DNA of 27,756 bases, from NCBI GenBank assembly GCA_002453315.1, contig DKGO01000183.1, positions 1-27,756 of the forward strand, given 5' to 3'. Below the pieces are notes generated by a model. It searched no databases, was not told the DNA's origin, and saw only the letters and a list, made by a program, of their open reading frames with translations. Made by a program: the position numbers and the translations under genes. Shown piece after piece: positions 1 through 7,299 of this stretch (the stretch's first letter is position 1; every line of letters starts with the position of its first letter). The DNA comes from Caryophanales bacterium UBA6768. Lineage in GTDB: Bacteria > Bacillota > Bacilli > Bacillales_D > Amphibacillaceae.

Positions 1-91
1 TGAAAATAGAAATAATCATGGCATCATACTTTTAGGTAGGTTACCTATCGTAAAGTTCTTGGATGCTAAGTAAACTACCGTTTAGAATAAT

Positions 92-121
92 GGTCATGGG
101 AAGTATGACTCCAGTCTTTTT
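92..121 (+). terminator. Weak terminator-like hairpin in the left-edge leader
   Basis: GTCAT (93-97) pairs with ATGAC (105-109) around a 7-nt loop, followed after a few bases by five T's (117-121). The stem is short, so this is weak. It could end transcription from a gene left of the window, or be one hairpin of a structured leader (see findings). Confidence 0.25.
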
Positions 122-205
122 GGATAGTATTCTCTAACTATCATTATACAAGATTTGGTGGGGTACTTCTTTTTTGAACTTTTTAAACCTTTGCCTCATA
201 CGGGC

Positions 206-235
206 TTGAAATTATCAAATTTATCCTAGTATAGA
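206..235 (+). promoter_or_regulatory. Candidate sigma-A promoter of accBC (distal)
   Basis: TTGAAA (206-211) and TATAGA (230-235) are 18 bp apart, a reasonable housekeeping promoter about 70 bp upstream of accB. The -10 lies inside the perfect inverted repeat 219-240, so binding of a regulator there would block it. Confidence 0.45.
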
Positions 236-240
236 TAAAT
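219..240. promoter_or_regulatory. Inverted repeat overlapping the accB -10 (candidate operator)
   Basis: ATTTATC (219-225) and GATAAAT (234-240) are perfect 7-bp arms around an 8-bp spacer, placed on the candidate -10. The arrangement resembles a repressor operator. It does not match the FapR lipid-regulator consensus well, and the regulator is unknown. Confidence 0.35.
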
Positions 241-242
241 TA

Positions 243-271
243 AAGTCAATTGTAAAAAAATATGTTAAACT
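243..271 (+). promoter_or_regulatory. Candidate extended -10 promoter of accBC (proximal)
   Basis: TG at 263-264, one base, then TAAACT (266-271) forms an extended -10. The matching -35 (243-248, AAGTCA) is poor. Transcription would begin near 278, just ahead of the accB ribosome site AAGGAGAG (about 291-298). Confidence 0.35.
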
Positions 272-307
272 AGATAGGACATAAAAAATAAAAGGAGAGT
301 TGAAGTA

Positions 308-799
308 ATGAAAGTCCAAGAACTTAGAGAAATCATTCGTTTAATTGATCAATCATCTATTAGTGAATTAACGTATGAAAATAATGGCTCATCAATCACA
401 TTAAAAAAGCAAGTTGACTCCGGAAAACAGCCTCTTAAAGCAGAACAAAATGTAACAACAAATGAGGTTATGCAGGAAACTAAAGTGCCACAAACAGAAA
501 TACCGACTGTAAGAGTCGAAAAAAATGAGACGATACCATCGGAAGTGAGTGAAGAAGGTATAACAAATATTATTTCTCCAATGGTGGGTACTTTTTATCG
601 AAAACCATCTCCTGAAAGTGATAATTATGTAGAAGTTGGCGATAGTATTACAGAAAATTCAATTGTTTGTATTGTCGAAGCGATGAAATTATTTAATGAA
701 ATCGAAGCAGAAACTACTGGTGAAATTGTTGACATCTTAGTTGGTGATGGTGAACTAGTAGAATACGGGCAGCCACTTTTTAAAGTGAAGCAAAACTAA
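308..799 (+). CDS. accB: Biotin carboxyl carrier protein of acetyl-CoA carboxylase
   Basis: AccB carries the biotin that is carboxylated by AccC and passed to the carboxyltransferase AccAD, making malonyl-CoA, the first committed step of fatty acid synthesis in the cytoplasm. The 163-residue protein has a short N-terminal region, a variable linker (about 45-82) and a C-terminal biotinyl domain (about 85-163). The biotinylation motif EAMK is clear, with the acceptor Lys at residue 127, followed by the usual LFNEIEAE segment. Length is normal for Bacillus AccB. The ATG has a good ribosome site (AAGGAGAG). It forms a two-gene operon with accC, with a 12-bp gap. Upstream, two candidate promoters and an inverted repeat suggest regulated expression. 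Confidence 0.96.
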   Translation: MKVQELREIIRLIDQSSISELTYENNGSSITLKKQVDSGKQPLKAEQNVTTNEVMQETKVPQTEIPTVRVEKNETIPSEVSEEGITNIISPMVGTFYRKPSPESDNYVEVGDSITENSIVCIVEAMKLFNEIEAETTGEIVDILVGDGELVEYGQPLFKVKQN

Positions 800-811
800 G
801 GGGCGATAACA

Positions 812-2176
812 TTGATTAAAAAACTTTTAATCGCTAACAGAGGAGAAATTGCTGTTAGAATTATACGTGCCTGTAAGGAAATGGACATCCAAACAGTTGC
901 TGTTTATTCACAAGCAGATACCGATGCATTACATGTCCAACTAGCTGACGAAGCTTACTGTATTGGACCAGCTCCGAGCACCGAGAGCTATTTAAACATT
1001 ACAAATATAATGACAGTTGCTACCTCTACAGGTGCCGACGCTATTCATCCAGGCTATGGTTTTTTAGCAGAGAATGTGGATTTTGCGGAAATTTGCCAAG
1101 AATGTAATATTACCTTTGTTGGACCTAGTCCTGAAGCTATCCAAAAAATGGGTATCAAAGATGTTGCTAGACGTACAATGCAAGAAGCTGGCGTTCCAAT
1201 TGTTCCAGGATCAGAAGGTGTCTTAGATAGCGAGGAAGAAGCGATAGAAATAGCGAAGAAAATAGGTTATCCCGTCATTATTAAAGCGACGGCTGGCGGT
1301 GGCGGTAAAGGTATCCGAGTCGCTAATGATGAAGAAGAACTAATTAACGGTTTTCGAGTTACTCAAAATGAGGCAGCAACGGCTTTTGGGAATCCAGGTG
1401 TCTATTTAGAAAAAAATATTGAAGATTTCCGCCATGTGGAAATACAAATTATTGCTGATGAGCACGGCAATGTCGTTCATTTAGGGGAAAGGGACTGTAC
1501 AGTTCAACGGAGGTTACAAAAGCTGATTGAAGAGACCCCTTCACCTGCGATTACCCCTGAATTACGAAAGCAGATGGGAGATGCGTCCGTCAAAGCAGCT
1601 AAGGCTGTCGATTATGTCGGGGCTGGAACAATTGAATATATTTTTAATCGAGAAAATAATGAATTTTATTTTATGGAAATGAATACACGAATTCAGGTTG
1701 AACACCCAGTAACAGAAATGGTCACAGGCGTAGATTTAATTAAAGAACAAATAAAAGTAGCTAATAATGAAAAATTATCATTTAAACAATCTGATATCAA
1801 AATAAATGGCTGGGCGATTGAATGCCGAATAAATGCTGAAAACCCATTCAAAAATTTCTTACCATCTCCGGGTAAAATAGAAATGTATTTGGCGCCAGGT
1901 GGCTTAGGCGTTCGTGTCGATTCTGCCGCTTATCAAGAATATGTCATTCCCCCTTTTTATGATTCGATGATTGCCAAATTAATTACCTATGGTCCTAGTC
2001 GTGAGGAAGCAATTAATCGAATGAAACGTGCCTTGGATGAATTTATTATTGATGGGGTTGATACGACTATCCCATTTCATGAGGCAATGATGAACCATGA
2101 CGTATTTATAAAAGGTGATTTTAATACGAACTTTTTAACATTATATGATGTATTAAACAATGAGAAGCCTAAATAA
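812..2176 (+). CDS. accC: Biotin carboxylase subunit of acetyl-CoA carboxylase
   Basis: AccC uses ATP and bicarbonate to carboxylate the biotin on AccB. The 454-aa protein has the N-terminal biotin carboxylase domain (IANRGEIAVRII near residue 8), the ATP-grasp domain with the glycine-rich loop GGGGKGIRV (about 162-170), the EMNTRIQVEH catalytic segment and the C-terminal biotin carboxylase domain. The start is TTG at 812, preceded by AGGGGCGA; no ATG lies nearby in frame and the resulting N-terminus (MIKKLLIANRGE) fits the family exactly. The gene ends just before a strong terminator, so accBC is a separate transcription unit. In B. subtilis an Asp23-family gene (yqhY) follows; it is absent here. 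Confidence 0.96.
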   Translation: MIKKLLIANRGEIAVRIIRACKEMDIQTVAVYSQADTDALHVQLADEAYCIGPAPSTESYLNITNIMTVATSTGADAIHPGYGFLAENVDFAEICQECNITFVGPSPEAIQKMGIKDVARRTMQEAGVPIVPGSEGVLDSEEEAIEIAKKIGYPVIIKATAGGGGKGIRVANDEEELINGFRVTQNEAATAFGNPGVYLEKNIEDFRHVEIQIIADEHGNVVHLGERDCTVQRRLQKLIEETPSPAITPELRKQMGDASVKAAKAVDYVGAGTIEYIFNRENNEFYFMEMNTRIQVEHPVTEMVTGVDLIKEQIKVANNEKLSFKQSDIKINGWAIECRINAENPFKNFLPSPGKIEMYLAPGGLGVRVDSAAYQEYVIPPFYDSMIAKLITYGPSREEAINRMKRALDEFIIDGVDTTIPFHEAMMNHDVFIKGDFNTNFLTLYDVLNNEKPK

Positions 2177-2191
2177 ATCTAATTATATTGG

Positions 2192-2226
2192 GTCAAAAGG
2201 AAAGGGGATTTCCTTTTGGCTTTTAT
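2192..2226 (+). terminator. Rho-independent terminator of accBC
   Basis: CAAAAGGAAA (2194-2203) pairs perfectly with TTTCCTTTTG (2209-2218) around the 5-nt loop GGGGA. The stem is extended by one wobble and one GC pair and followed by TTTTATT. It separates accBC from the nusB operon. Confidence 0.85.
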
Positions 2227-2296
2227 TCATTATAAAGTAAATAAATTTCTTCAAGCGTCATTTAAAGTTATAATGCAGTTAAGCGTAAATTATCCT

Positions 2297-2324
2297 TTGA
2301 TATTTTGTAAAATTATTTTAAAAT
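2297..2324 (+). promoter_or_regulatory. Candidate sigma-A promoter of the nusB-recN operon
   Basis: TTGATA (2297-2302) and TAAAAT (2319-2324) are 16 bp apart, 36 bp before the nusB start and downstream of the accC terminator. A TATAAT-like string near 2269 is an alternative -10 but has no good -35. Confidence 0.5.
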
Positions 2325-2359
2325 ATTGACGATAATAATAATATACGAGGAGTAACAGT

Positions 2360-2713
2360 ATGGGTCGACAATCATCAAGAGAAGAAGCCTTTAAAATACT
2401 ATTTCAACTGGATTTTCATGAACAATTTTCATTTAATCAACCTAATAACAATTTCACAAGTAGGCTAGTTACAGGGATTAGTGAACATAAAATTGAGATC
2501 GATAAACTAATTAGTAACCATTTAGAAAATTGGACGATTGATCGAATAGCAATAGTGGAAAAAACAATATTAAGAATTGCTACATATGAAATATTCTATT
2601 TAGATGATATACCTTTTGCTGTCTCAATCAATGAGGCTGTGGAATTATGTCATAAATATGGTGACGAAAAATCCGGAAAATTTGTTAATGGTGTTTTATC
2701 TAAAATGGTTTAA
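2360..2713 (+). CDS. nusB: Transcription antitermination factor NusB
   Basis: NusB binds boxA RNA with NusE (ribosomal protein S10) and supports antitermination on rRNA operons. The 117-residue all-helical protein shows the family pattern: an N-terminal REEAFKILFQ helix, ENWTIDRIAIVEKTILRIATYE in the middle and the C-terminal signature INEAVELCHKYGDEKSGKFVNGVL. It lacks a tail of roughly 10-15 residues found in B. subtilis NusB, but no conserved part is missing. The ATG follows a good GAGGAG site. It is the first gene of a long operon, 13 bp before folD. Confidence 0.93.
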   Translation: MGRQSSREEAFKILFQLDFHEQFSFNQPNNNFTSRLVTGISEHKIEIDKLISNHLENWTIDRIAIVEKTILRIATYEIFYLDDIPFAVSINEAVELCHKYGDEKSGKFVNGVLSKMV

Positions 2714-2726
2714 AAGGAGAAGAAAT

Positions 2727-3581
2727 ATGGGTGCAAACATTATTGATGGTAAACTTATCGCACAACAACTCAGAAGTGAAATGAAGCAAGAGGTAATTAA
2801 ATTAAAAAAACGAAATATACATCCACATTTGACTGTCATTTTAATAGGAAATGATCCTGCTTCCCATTCATATGTAAATGGGAAAGAAAAAGCATCAAAA
2901 GAAATTGGGATATCCTCCGACATTATTAAATTGCCCCAAATTACATCCGAAGAACAGCTTTTGAAAGAAATAACCAGATTAAATCTGGATTACAATGTTC
3001 ATGGAATTTTAGTTCAACTACCACTTCCACAACATATTGATGATCAAAAGATAATTGAGGCAATCCTCCCTAGTAAAGATGTCGATGGATTCCATCCTAC
3101 AAATATAGGCAGGATGATTGTCGGAAAAAAATCCTTTCTACCATGTACACCATATGGAATTATAAAAATGTTACAGCTTGAAAAAATCCAAATAGAAGGA
3201 AAGCACGTTGTTGTCATTGGTAGAAGTAATATTGTGGGAAAACCAATGGGGCAGTTATTATTAAATGAACATGCCACAGTTACATATTGTCATTCCAGAA
3301 CAAGGGATCTCAAAAAGTATACAACTAATGCTGATATAATCATTGTAGCAGTGGGAAAACCAATGGTAATAGATGGTAGTTACATTAAGGATGGTGCTGT
3401 CGTAATAGACGTAGGCGTGAATCGAACTAATGATGGCTCTTTAGTAGGGGATGTGGAGTTTAAAAGCGTTAAAGAAAAAGCATCATACATTACTCCAGTG
3501 CCTGGTGGTGTTGGGCCTATGACGATTACGATGTTATTGAAAAATACGATTAAGGCTGCCAAAGGATTGAATAAAGATTGA
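2727..3581 (+). CDS. folD: Bifunctional methylenetetrahydrofolate dehydrogenase/cyclohydrolase
   Basis: FolD interconverts 5,10-methylene-THF and 10-formyl-THF with NADP, feeding one-carbon units to purine and formyl-methionine synthesis. The start at 2727 follows AAAAGGAGA and gives 284 residues, normal for the family; an open frame reaching further upstream runs through nusB and is not used. Visible motifs are the SYVNGK segment with the catalytic Tyr49/Lys53 pair, KDVDGFHPTNIG, the nucleotide-binding GRSNIVGKPMG and the C-terminal PVPGGVGPMT. Its TGA stop overlaps the xseA TTG start. Confidence 0.95.
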   Translation: MGANIIDGKLIAQQLRSEMKQEVIKLKKRNIHPHLTVILIGNDPASHSYVNGKEKASKEIGISSDIIKLPQITSEEQLLKEITRLNLDYNVHGILVQLPLPQHIDDQKIIEAILPSKDVDGFHPTNIGRMIVGKKSFLPCTPYGIIKMLQLEKIQIEGKHVVVIGRSNIVGKPMGQLLLNEHATVTYCHSRTRDLKKYTTNADIIIVAVGKPMVIDGSYIKDGAVVIDVGVNRTNDGSLVGDVEFKSVKEKASYITPVPGGVGPMTITMLLKNTIKAAKGLNKD

Positions 3582-4927
3582 ATCATAAATATTTAACAGT
3601 GACAGCATTAACACGATACATTAAAAGCAAAATCGAGGCTGACCACCATTTACAGTTAGTCTTACTTAAAGGTGAGATATCTAACTTTTATCTTCACCAA
3701 CGTGGTCATATGTATTTTACGATTAAGGATGATCAAACGAGAATATCAGCCGTTATGTTTAAGGGAAATAATCAGCATTTAAAATTTAAACCAGAAAATG
3801 GGATGCAGGTTTTAATTGAGGGAGAAGTGAATGTGTATGAACCTTATGGTCAATACCAACTATACGTTAAAAAAATGCAACCTGATGGAATAGGCTCTCT
3901 CTATTTTGCCTTTGAACAAATGAAAGAAAAACTTAGACAGAAGGGATATTTCGAGAGCAAATATAAACGGGAAATTCCTCAATATCCCAAAAAAATTGGG
4001 ATTATCACATCTCCGTTTGGGGCTGCGGTTAAAGATATTTTAACGACAATTAAAAGGAGAAATCCATATGTTAATTTAACAGTTATTCCAACAATTGTCC
4101 AAGGAACAAATGCAAAATATTCTATTGTTAAGGCAATAGAAACTGCCAATTTACAACATAAATTTGATGTTTTAATTGTTGGTCGAGGTGGGGGATCTAT
4201 TGAGGATTTATGGGCCTTTAATGAAGAAAGTGTTGCAGATGCTATCTTTCATTCTAAGATCCCGATTATCAGTGCTGTTGGACATGAAACCGATATCACC
4301 ATTAGTGATTATGTGGCCGATCTACGTGCCATTACACCAACAGCGGCTGGGGAACTAGTAGTAAAAAAATGGGAAGACATGAAAGAGAGTCATCAGCAAT
4401 TACAACAACAATTAACAAATTCTTTTAAATATATCGTCACTAAAAAGACTGAAAGGCTAAATCAATTTAAAAAAGCATATGCTTTTCATTTACCACAACA
4501 ATTAATTTATAAAAATGAACAACGAATTGATCAGAATCAAGTGCTATTAAATAAAAACATTCTCGCAATACTTCGTCAACAAAAGCAGAAATTTTCATTT
4601 TTAGAAAGGCAACTTCATGCAAATCGACCTGAACGACAACTAATCCTCATGCAACATCAGTTACAACAATCTAAACAATCGTTGAATAAATTAATCAAAC
4701 AGAAAGTTGATATAAAACAACAACGTATTAATAATTATATTGATAAATTATTACTTTTGAATCCATTAGAAATTATGAAAAGGGGTTATGCAATCCCTTA
4801 TAAAAATAATGTTATTATTAAATCCGTCGAACATGTTACTACCAATGATAAAATCAGTATAAAATTAATTAATGGAAAATTAACCTGTCTAATAAATGAA
4901 ATTGAGAGGAATGATGAAAATGAGTGA
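3578..4927 (+). CDS. xseA: Exodeoxyribonuclease VII large subunit
   Basis: XseA is the catalytic subunit of exonuclease VII, which degrades single-stranded DNA from both ends in repair and recombination. The 449-residue protein has an N-terminal OB-fold (about 5-100), a nuclease domain with the conserved GRGGGSIEDLWAFNEE and GHETDITISDYVAD segments, and a long Gln- and Lys-rich coiled-coil region (about 265-395) that binds XseB. The start is TTG at 3578, overlapping the folD stop by four bases, which suggests translational coupling. Its 3' end overlaps the xseB start region. Confidence 0.95.
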   Translation: MNHKYLTVTALTRYIKSKIEADHHLQLVLLKGEISNFYLHQRGHMYFTIKDDQTRISAVMFKGNNQHLKFKPENGMQVLIEGEVNVYEPYGQYQLYVKKMQPDGIGSLYFAFEQMKEKLRQKGYFESKYKREIPQYPKKIGIITSPFGAAVKDILTTIKRRNPYVNLTVIPTIVQGTNAKYSIVKAIETANLQHKFDVLIVGRGGGSIEDLWAFNEESVADAIFHSKIPIISAVGHETDITISDYVADLRAITPTAAGELVVKKWEDMKESHQQLQQQLTNSFKYIVTKKTERLNQFKKAYAFHLPQQLIYKNEQRIDQNQVLLNKNILAILRQQKQKFSFLERQLHANRPERQLILMQHQLQQSKQSLNKLIKQKVDIKQQRINNYIDKLLLLNPLEIMKRGYAIPYKNNVIIKSVEHVTTNDKISIKLINGKLTCLINEIERNDENE

Positions 4928-5150
4928 TAATCAACAAATATCATTTGAAACCGCTATTGAAAAATTAGAGACAATTGTCAATCAATTAGAACAAGAAGAG
5001 GTTCCATTAGAAAAATCCATTAAACTTTATGAAGAAGGGATGAAATTAACAAAGATTTGTGATGACATTTTACATCATGCCCAAGAAAAAATTACATATA
5101 TTTTAAATGAAAGTGGTGAGCCTACACCATTTGAGGTAGAAGGGGAGTAA
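4920..5150 (+). CDS. xseB: Exodeoxyribonuclease VII small subunit
   Basis: XseB is the small helical subunit that coats the XseA coiled coil. The protein has the typical two-helix pattern (FETAIEKLETIVNQLEQEEVPLEKSIKLYEEG) and 76 residues. Three ATGs are in frame at 4911, 4914 and 4920. The one at 4920 is preferred because GAGAGGA (4904-4910) is at proper distance only from it. It overlaps the end of xseA by 8 bp, consistent with coupled synthesis of the two subunits. Confidence 0.93.
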   Translation: MSDNQQISFETAIEKLETIVNQLEQEEVPLEKSIKLYEEGMKLTKICDDILHHAQEKITYILNESGEPTPFEVEGE

Positions 5151-5154
5151 ATGC

Positions 5155-6039
5155 GTGACGCAATTATTAAATCAATTTATTAAATTACGTAAAGAGAAAG
5201 TCAATGTAATTTTACAAGATTCCGTAAAACAACTTAACATTCCTTATCAATTAAAAGAATCCATGGAATATTCCTTACTTGCAAACGGGAAAAGACTAAG
5301 ACCAATATTAGTATATGCTAGTTATGAATCATTTAAAGATGATTCTAATAAAGTTGATAAAACAGCAGCAGCATTGGAAATGATTCATACTTATTCATTA
5401 ATTCATGATGATTTACCAGCGATGGATAATGATGATTACCGTCGGGGTATACTTACTAATCATAAAAAATTTGACGAGGCTACAGCAATACTTGCTGGGG
5501 ATGCATTATTAACGTATAGCTTTTCACTAATTGCCAATGATGAAGGTTTGTCTCCGAAGGAAAAAGCTGTCGTTATCCAATGGTTATCATTTTGTAGTGG
5601 GCCTGAAGGAATGATCGGGGGACAAATTTTAGATATTGAGGGTGAATCCTCACAATTAACGCTACAACAAATGGAAAAAATACATGAGTTAAAAACTGGT
5701 AAGCTAATTGAATTCGCAATTTACATTGGTGCATATTTGGCCCAAGTTGATAAGGATTCATTAAAACAACTACAACGATTCGCTTATTATTTAGGTTTAA
5801 TTTTTCAAGTCCAAGATGATATTTTAGATATTGAAGGTGACCCTACAAAACTTGGTAAACCCGTCGGAAGTGATGAGGGTAATGAAAAAAGTACGTATCC
5901 TAAATTGTTGGGATTGGAAGGCGCTAAAAAGCAAAAACAATTATATGTAAAAAAAGCAATGGATTCCTTACATAATATCAATAGTTCTAATTCTTACTTA
6001 TTAGATTTATTGCATTTTTTTAGCAACAGAGATAGATAA
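5155..6039 (+). CDS. ispA: Farnesyl diphosphate synthase (polyprenyl synthetase)
   Basis: IspA condenses IPP with DMAPP and GPP to make farnesyl diphosphate, the precursor of undecaprenyl carriers, quinone tails and heme O. The 294-residue protein has both Mg-binding aspartate motifs: DDLPAMD (D85, D86, D91) and DDILD (D221, D222, D225), plus GKRLRP and the GGQILDIEGE segment. The start is GTG at 5155, placed 8 bases after AGGGGAG; an ATG at 5151 is out of frame and stops soon. In B. subtilis dxs follows directly, but here the OLE RNA and oapA take that place. Confidence 0.94.
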   Translation: MTQLLNQFIKLRKEKVNVILQDSVKQLNIPYQLKESMEYSLLANGKRLRPILVYASYESFKDDSNKVDKTAAALEMIHTYSLIHDDLPAMDNDDYRRGILTNHKKFDEATAILAGDALLTYSFSLIANDEGLSPKEKAVVIQWLSFCSGPEGMIGGQILDIEGESSQLTLQQMEKIHELKTGKLIEFAIYIGAYLAQVDKDSLKQLQRFAYYLGLIFQVQDDILDIEGDPTKLGKPVGSDEGNEKSTYPKLLGLEGAKKQKQLYVKKAMDSLHNINSSNSYLLDLLHFFSNRDR

Positions 6040-6077
6040 AATTGTCAAATGATACAATAGTTATTAAGTATGATTTG

Positions 6078-6086
6078 TGGTATAAT
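6078..6086 (+). promoter_or_regulatory. Candidate extended -10 promoter for OLE RNA
   Basis: TGG followed by a perfect TATAAT (6081-6086) forms an extended -10 in the gap after ispA. The -35 at 17 bp (6058-6063, TAGTTA) is poor. Transcription would begin near 6093, right at the closing stem of the OLE RNA, giving the RNA its own supply besides operon read-through. Confidence 0.5.
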
Positions 6087-6092
6087 GTAAAT

Positions 6093-6680
6093 ACAATGGA
6101 ATGGTGCAGTATCCTAGTCAATCCTCCTATTCTGAAGGCGGGGCTAAAAATCTGCCAAAGGGCATATCGATGAAGTTCCTTGTGTAAGCTTGAGGCGCCC
6201 AGCCTTGGGTTTATGCTGGGAGTTAAGATTTTTGGGCGATCTGCAAAGGCATGTAGGCGTTGACCCAATAATCGTGGAGGCCTATCTTTGTAATTCAATT
6301 TTAATCAAAATGATTATGAAATAGGGTATGAACCTGTTAGTAGTTAACAGCGTAGCCTGCTTTGAGTGGTTGAAGAGGGGATTAGAGGTTTCATTAAGAA
6401 TAGTTAGGTGGCCACTAATATTTTTAATTTCTCTATGAAATCTTCACTGCAAAAGAAGCTAGGGATAGGTCAAAGATTGTTGAGGAAATCTCCTAGGCTG
6501 TTCATTGTACATTTAAAAGGGATTATAGTGCGGACTAAGTGGTAATCCAGTCTAATTGATGGTGACGTCATTAAAATAAATTTAAAAGGAAACTGCCGAT
6601 ATGGTGACATACGGTATTTATTTGGGAAAACCTACTGGACCTAAGCCGCAGTTTTAACTTTTTAAATGGCCATTCCAATT
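6093..6680 (+). ncRNA. ole: OLE RNA (ornate, large, extremophilic RNA)
   Basis: OLE is a large structured RNA of about 600 nt that forms a membrane-bound ribonucleoprotein with OapA and, in H. halodurans, is needed for tolerance of cold, short alcohols and Mg imbalance. The identification rests on position (between ispA and oapA, its known slot), length (about 590 nt), lack of a credible gene, and extensive complementarity. TGGAATGG (6097-6104) pairs with CCATTCCA (6670-6677), closing the whole RNA. AAAAATCT (6146-6153) pairs with AGATTTTT (6226-6233), with two further pairs outward. Inside that, CCCAGC (6198-6203) pairs with GCTGGG (6215-6220). AACTGC (6591-6596) pairs with GCAGTT (6648-6653). 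The match was judged by context and folding, not by a covariance model, and the ends are estimates. Confidence 0.88.
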
Positions 6681-6696
6681 TCAATTAAATTAAGGT

Positions 6697-7284
6697 ATGA
6701 TTTTTAATATGAACGATAGATGGAAGAGATCTTTAAAATTTAGTATAACTATAGCCGTTATCACTTTTGTGTTAGCGGCTATTTTTTCAAGTATGTCTTC
6801 AACCATATTAAGTAAAGTAAGCTGGATTTCGGGGTTAATCATTGTATTTATCATCGTCATTATTGGTATCATATTTGATATGTTAGGTATTGCTTCAACC
6901 GCTGTCAAAGAATCTCCCTTAAATGCAATGGCTTCTGAAAAAGTAACCGGTGCTAAAGAGGCTGTTATCATTCACAAAAATGCGGATAAATTTGCTAGCT
7001 TTTGTAACGACGTTATCGGGGATATTTCCGGTATTATTAGTGGAAGCGCTTTAACTATTGTCATTATTCAAATCACTCAATTAATAAGTGGATCAAATGG
7101 TGCCTCTTGGCAAATTATTTTATCAATTATATTTACAAGCATCGTTGCAGCAGTTACGGTAGGTGGAAAGGCAGTAGGAAAATATTTTGCTATAAATTCT
7201 GCTGTTAATATATTGCTAATTGCTGGTAAAGTGACATACGTTATTCAATCAAAGTTAAAAATAAGAATTTTTCCAAATAAATAA
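6697..7284 (+). CDS. oapA: OLE-associated membrane protein OapA
   Basis: OapA is the integral membrane protein that binds OLE RNA and holds it at the membrane; its family resembles the DUF21/CNNM transporter domain. The 195-residue protein has hydrophobic segments near 15-33, 43-63, 112-130 and 137-157. The conserved DxxGD motif is present as D105-V-I-G108-D109, matching the D104/G107/D108 residues whose mutation abolishes function in H. halodurans. A second ATG at 6709 could be the true start: AAGG (6692-6695) touches the first ATG but is 13 nt from the second. It lies 16 nt after the OLE RNA and 15 bp before tlyA. Confidence 0.87.
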   Translation: MIFNMNDRWKRSLKFSITIAVITFVLAAIFSSMSSTILSKVSWISGLIIVFIIVIIGIIFDMLGIASTAVKESPLNAMASEKVTGAKEAVIIHKNADKFASFCNDVIGDISGIISGSALTIVIIQITQLISGSNGASWQIILSIIFTSIVAAVTVGGKAVGKYFAINSAVNILLIAGKVTYVIQSKLKIRIFPNK

Positions 7285-7299
7285 AAGGGAACGTTTAGT

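Noticed and set aside
1..73. Tail of a gene entering from the left (frame 2, about 23 codons)
   Set aside because: The residues match nothing I recognise, including SpoIIIAH which lies here in B. subtilis; too short to call.
2604..2726. Upstream extension of folD
   Set aside because: It runs through nusB in another frame, and the ATG at 2727 with AAAAGGAGA gives the standard FolD N-terminus.
6020..6298. 92-aa minus-strand open frame across the start of the OLE RNA
   Set aside because: It has no recognisable domain and lies antisense to a highly structured RNA; long open frames arise easily there.
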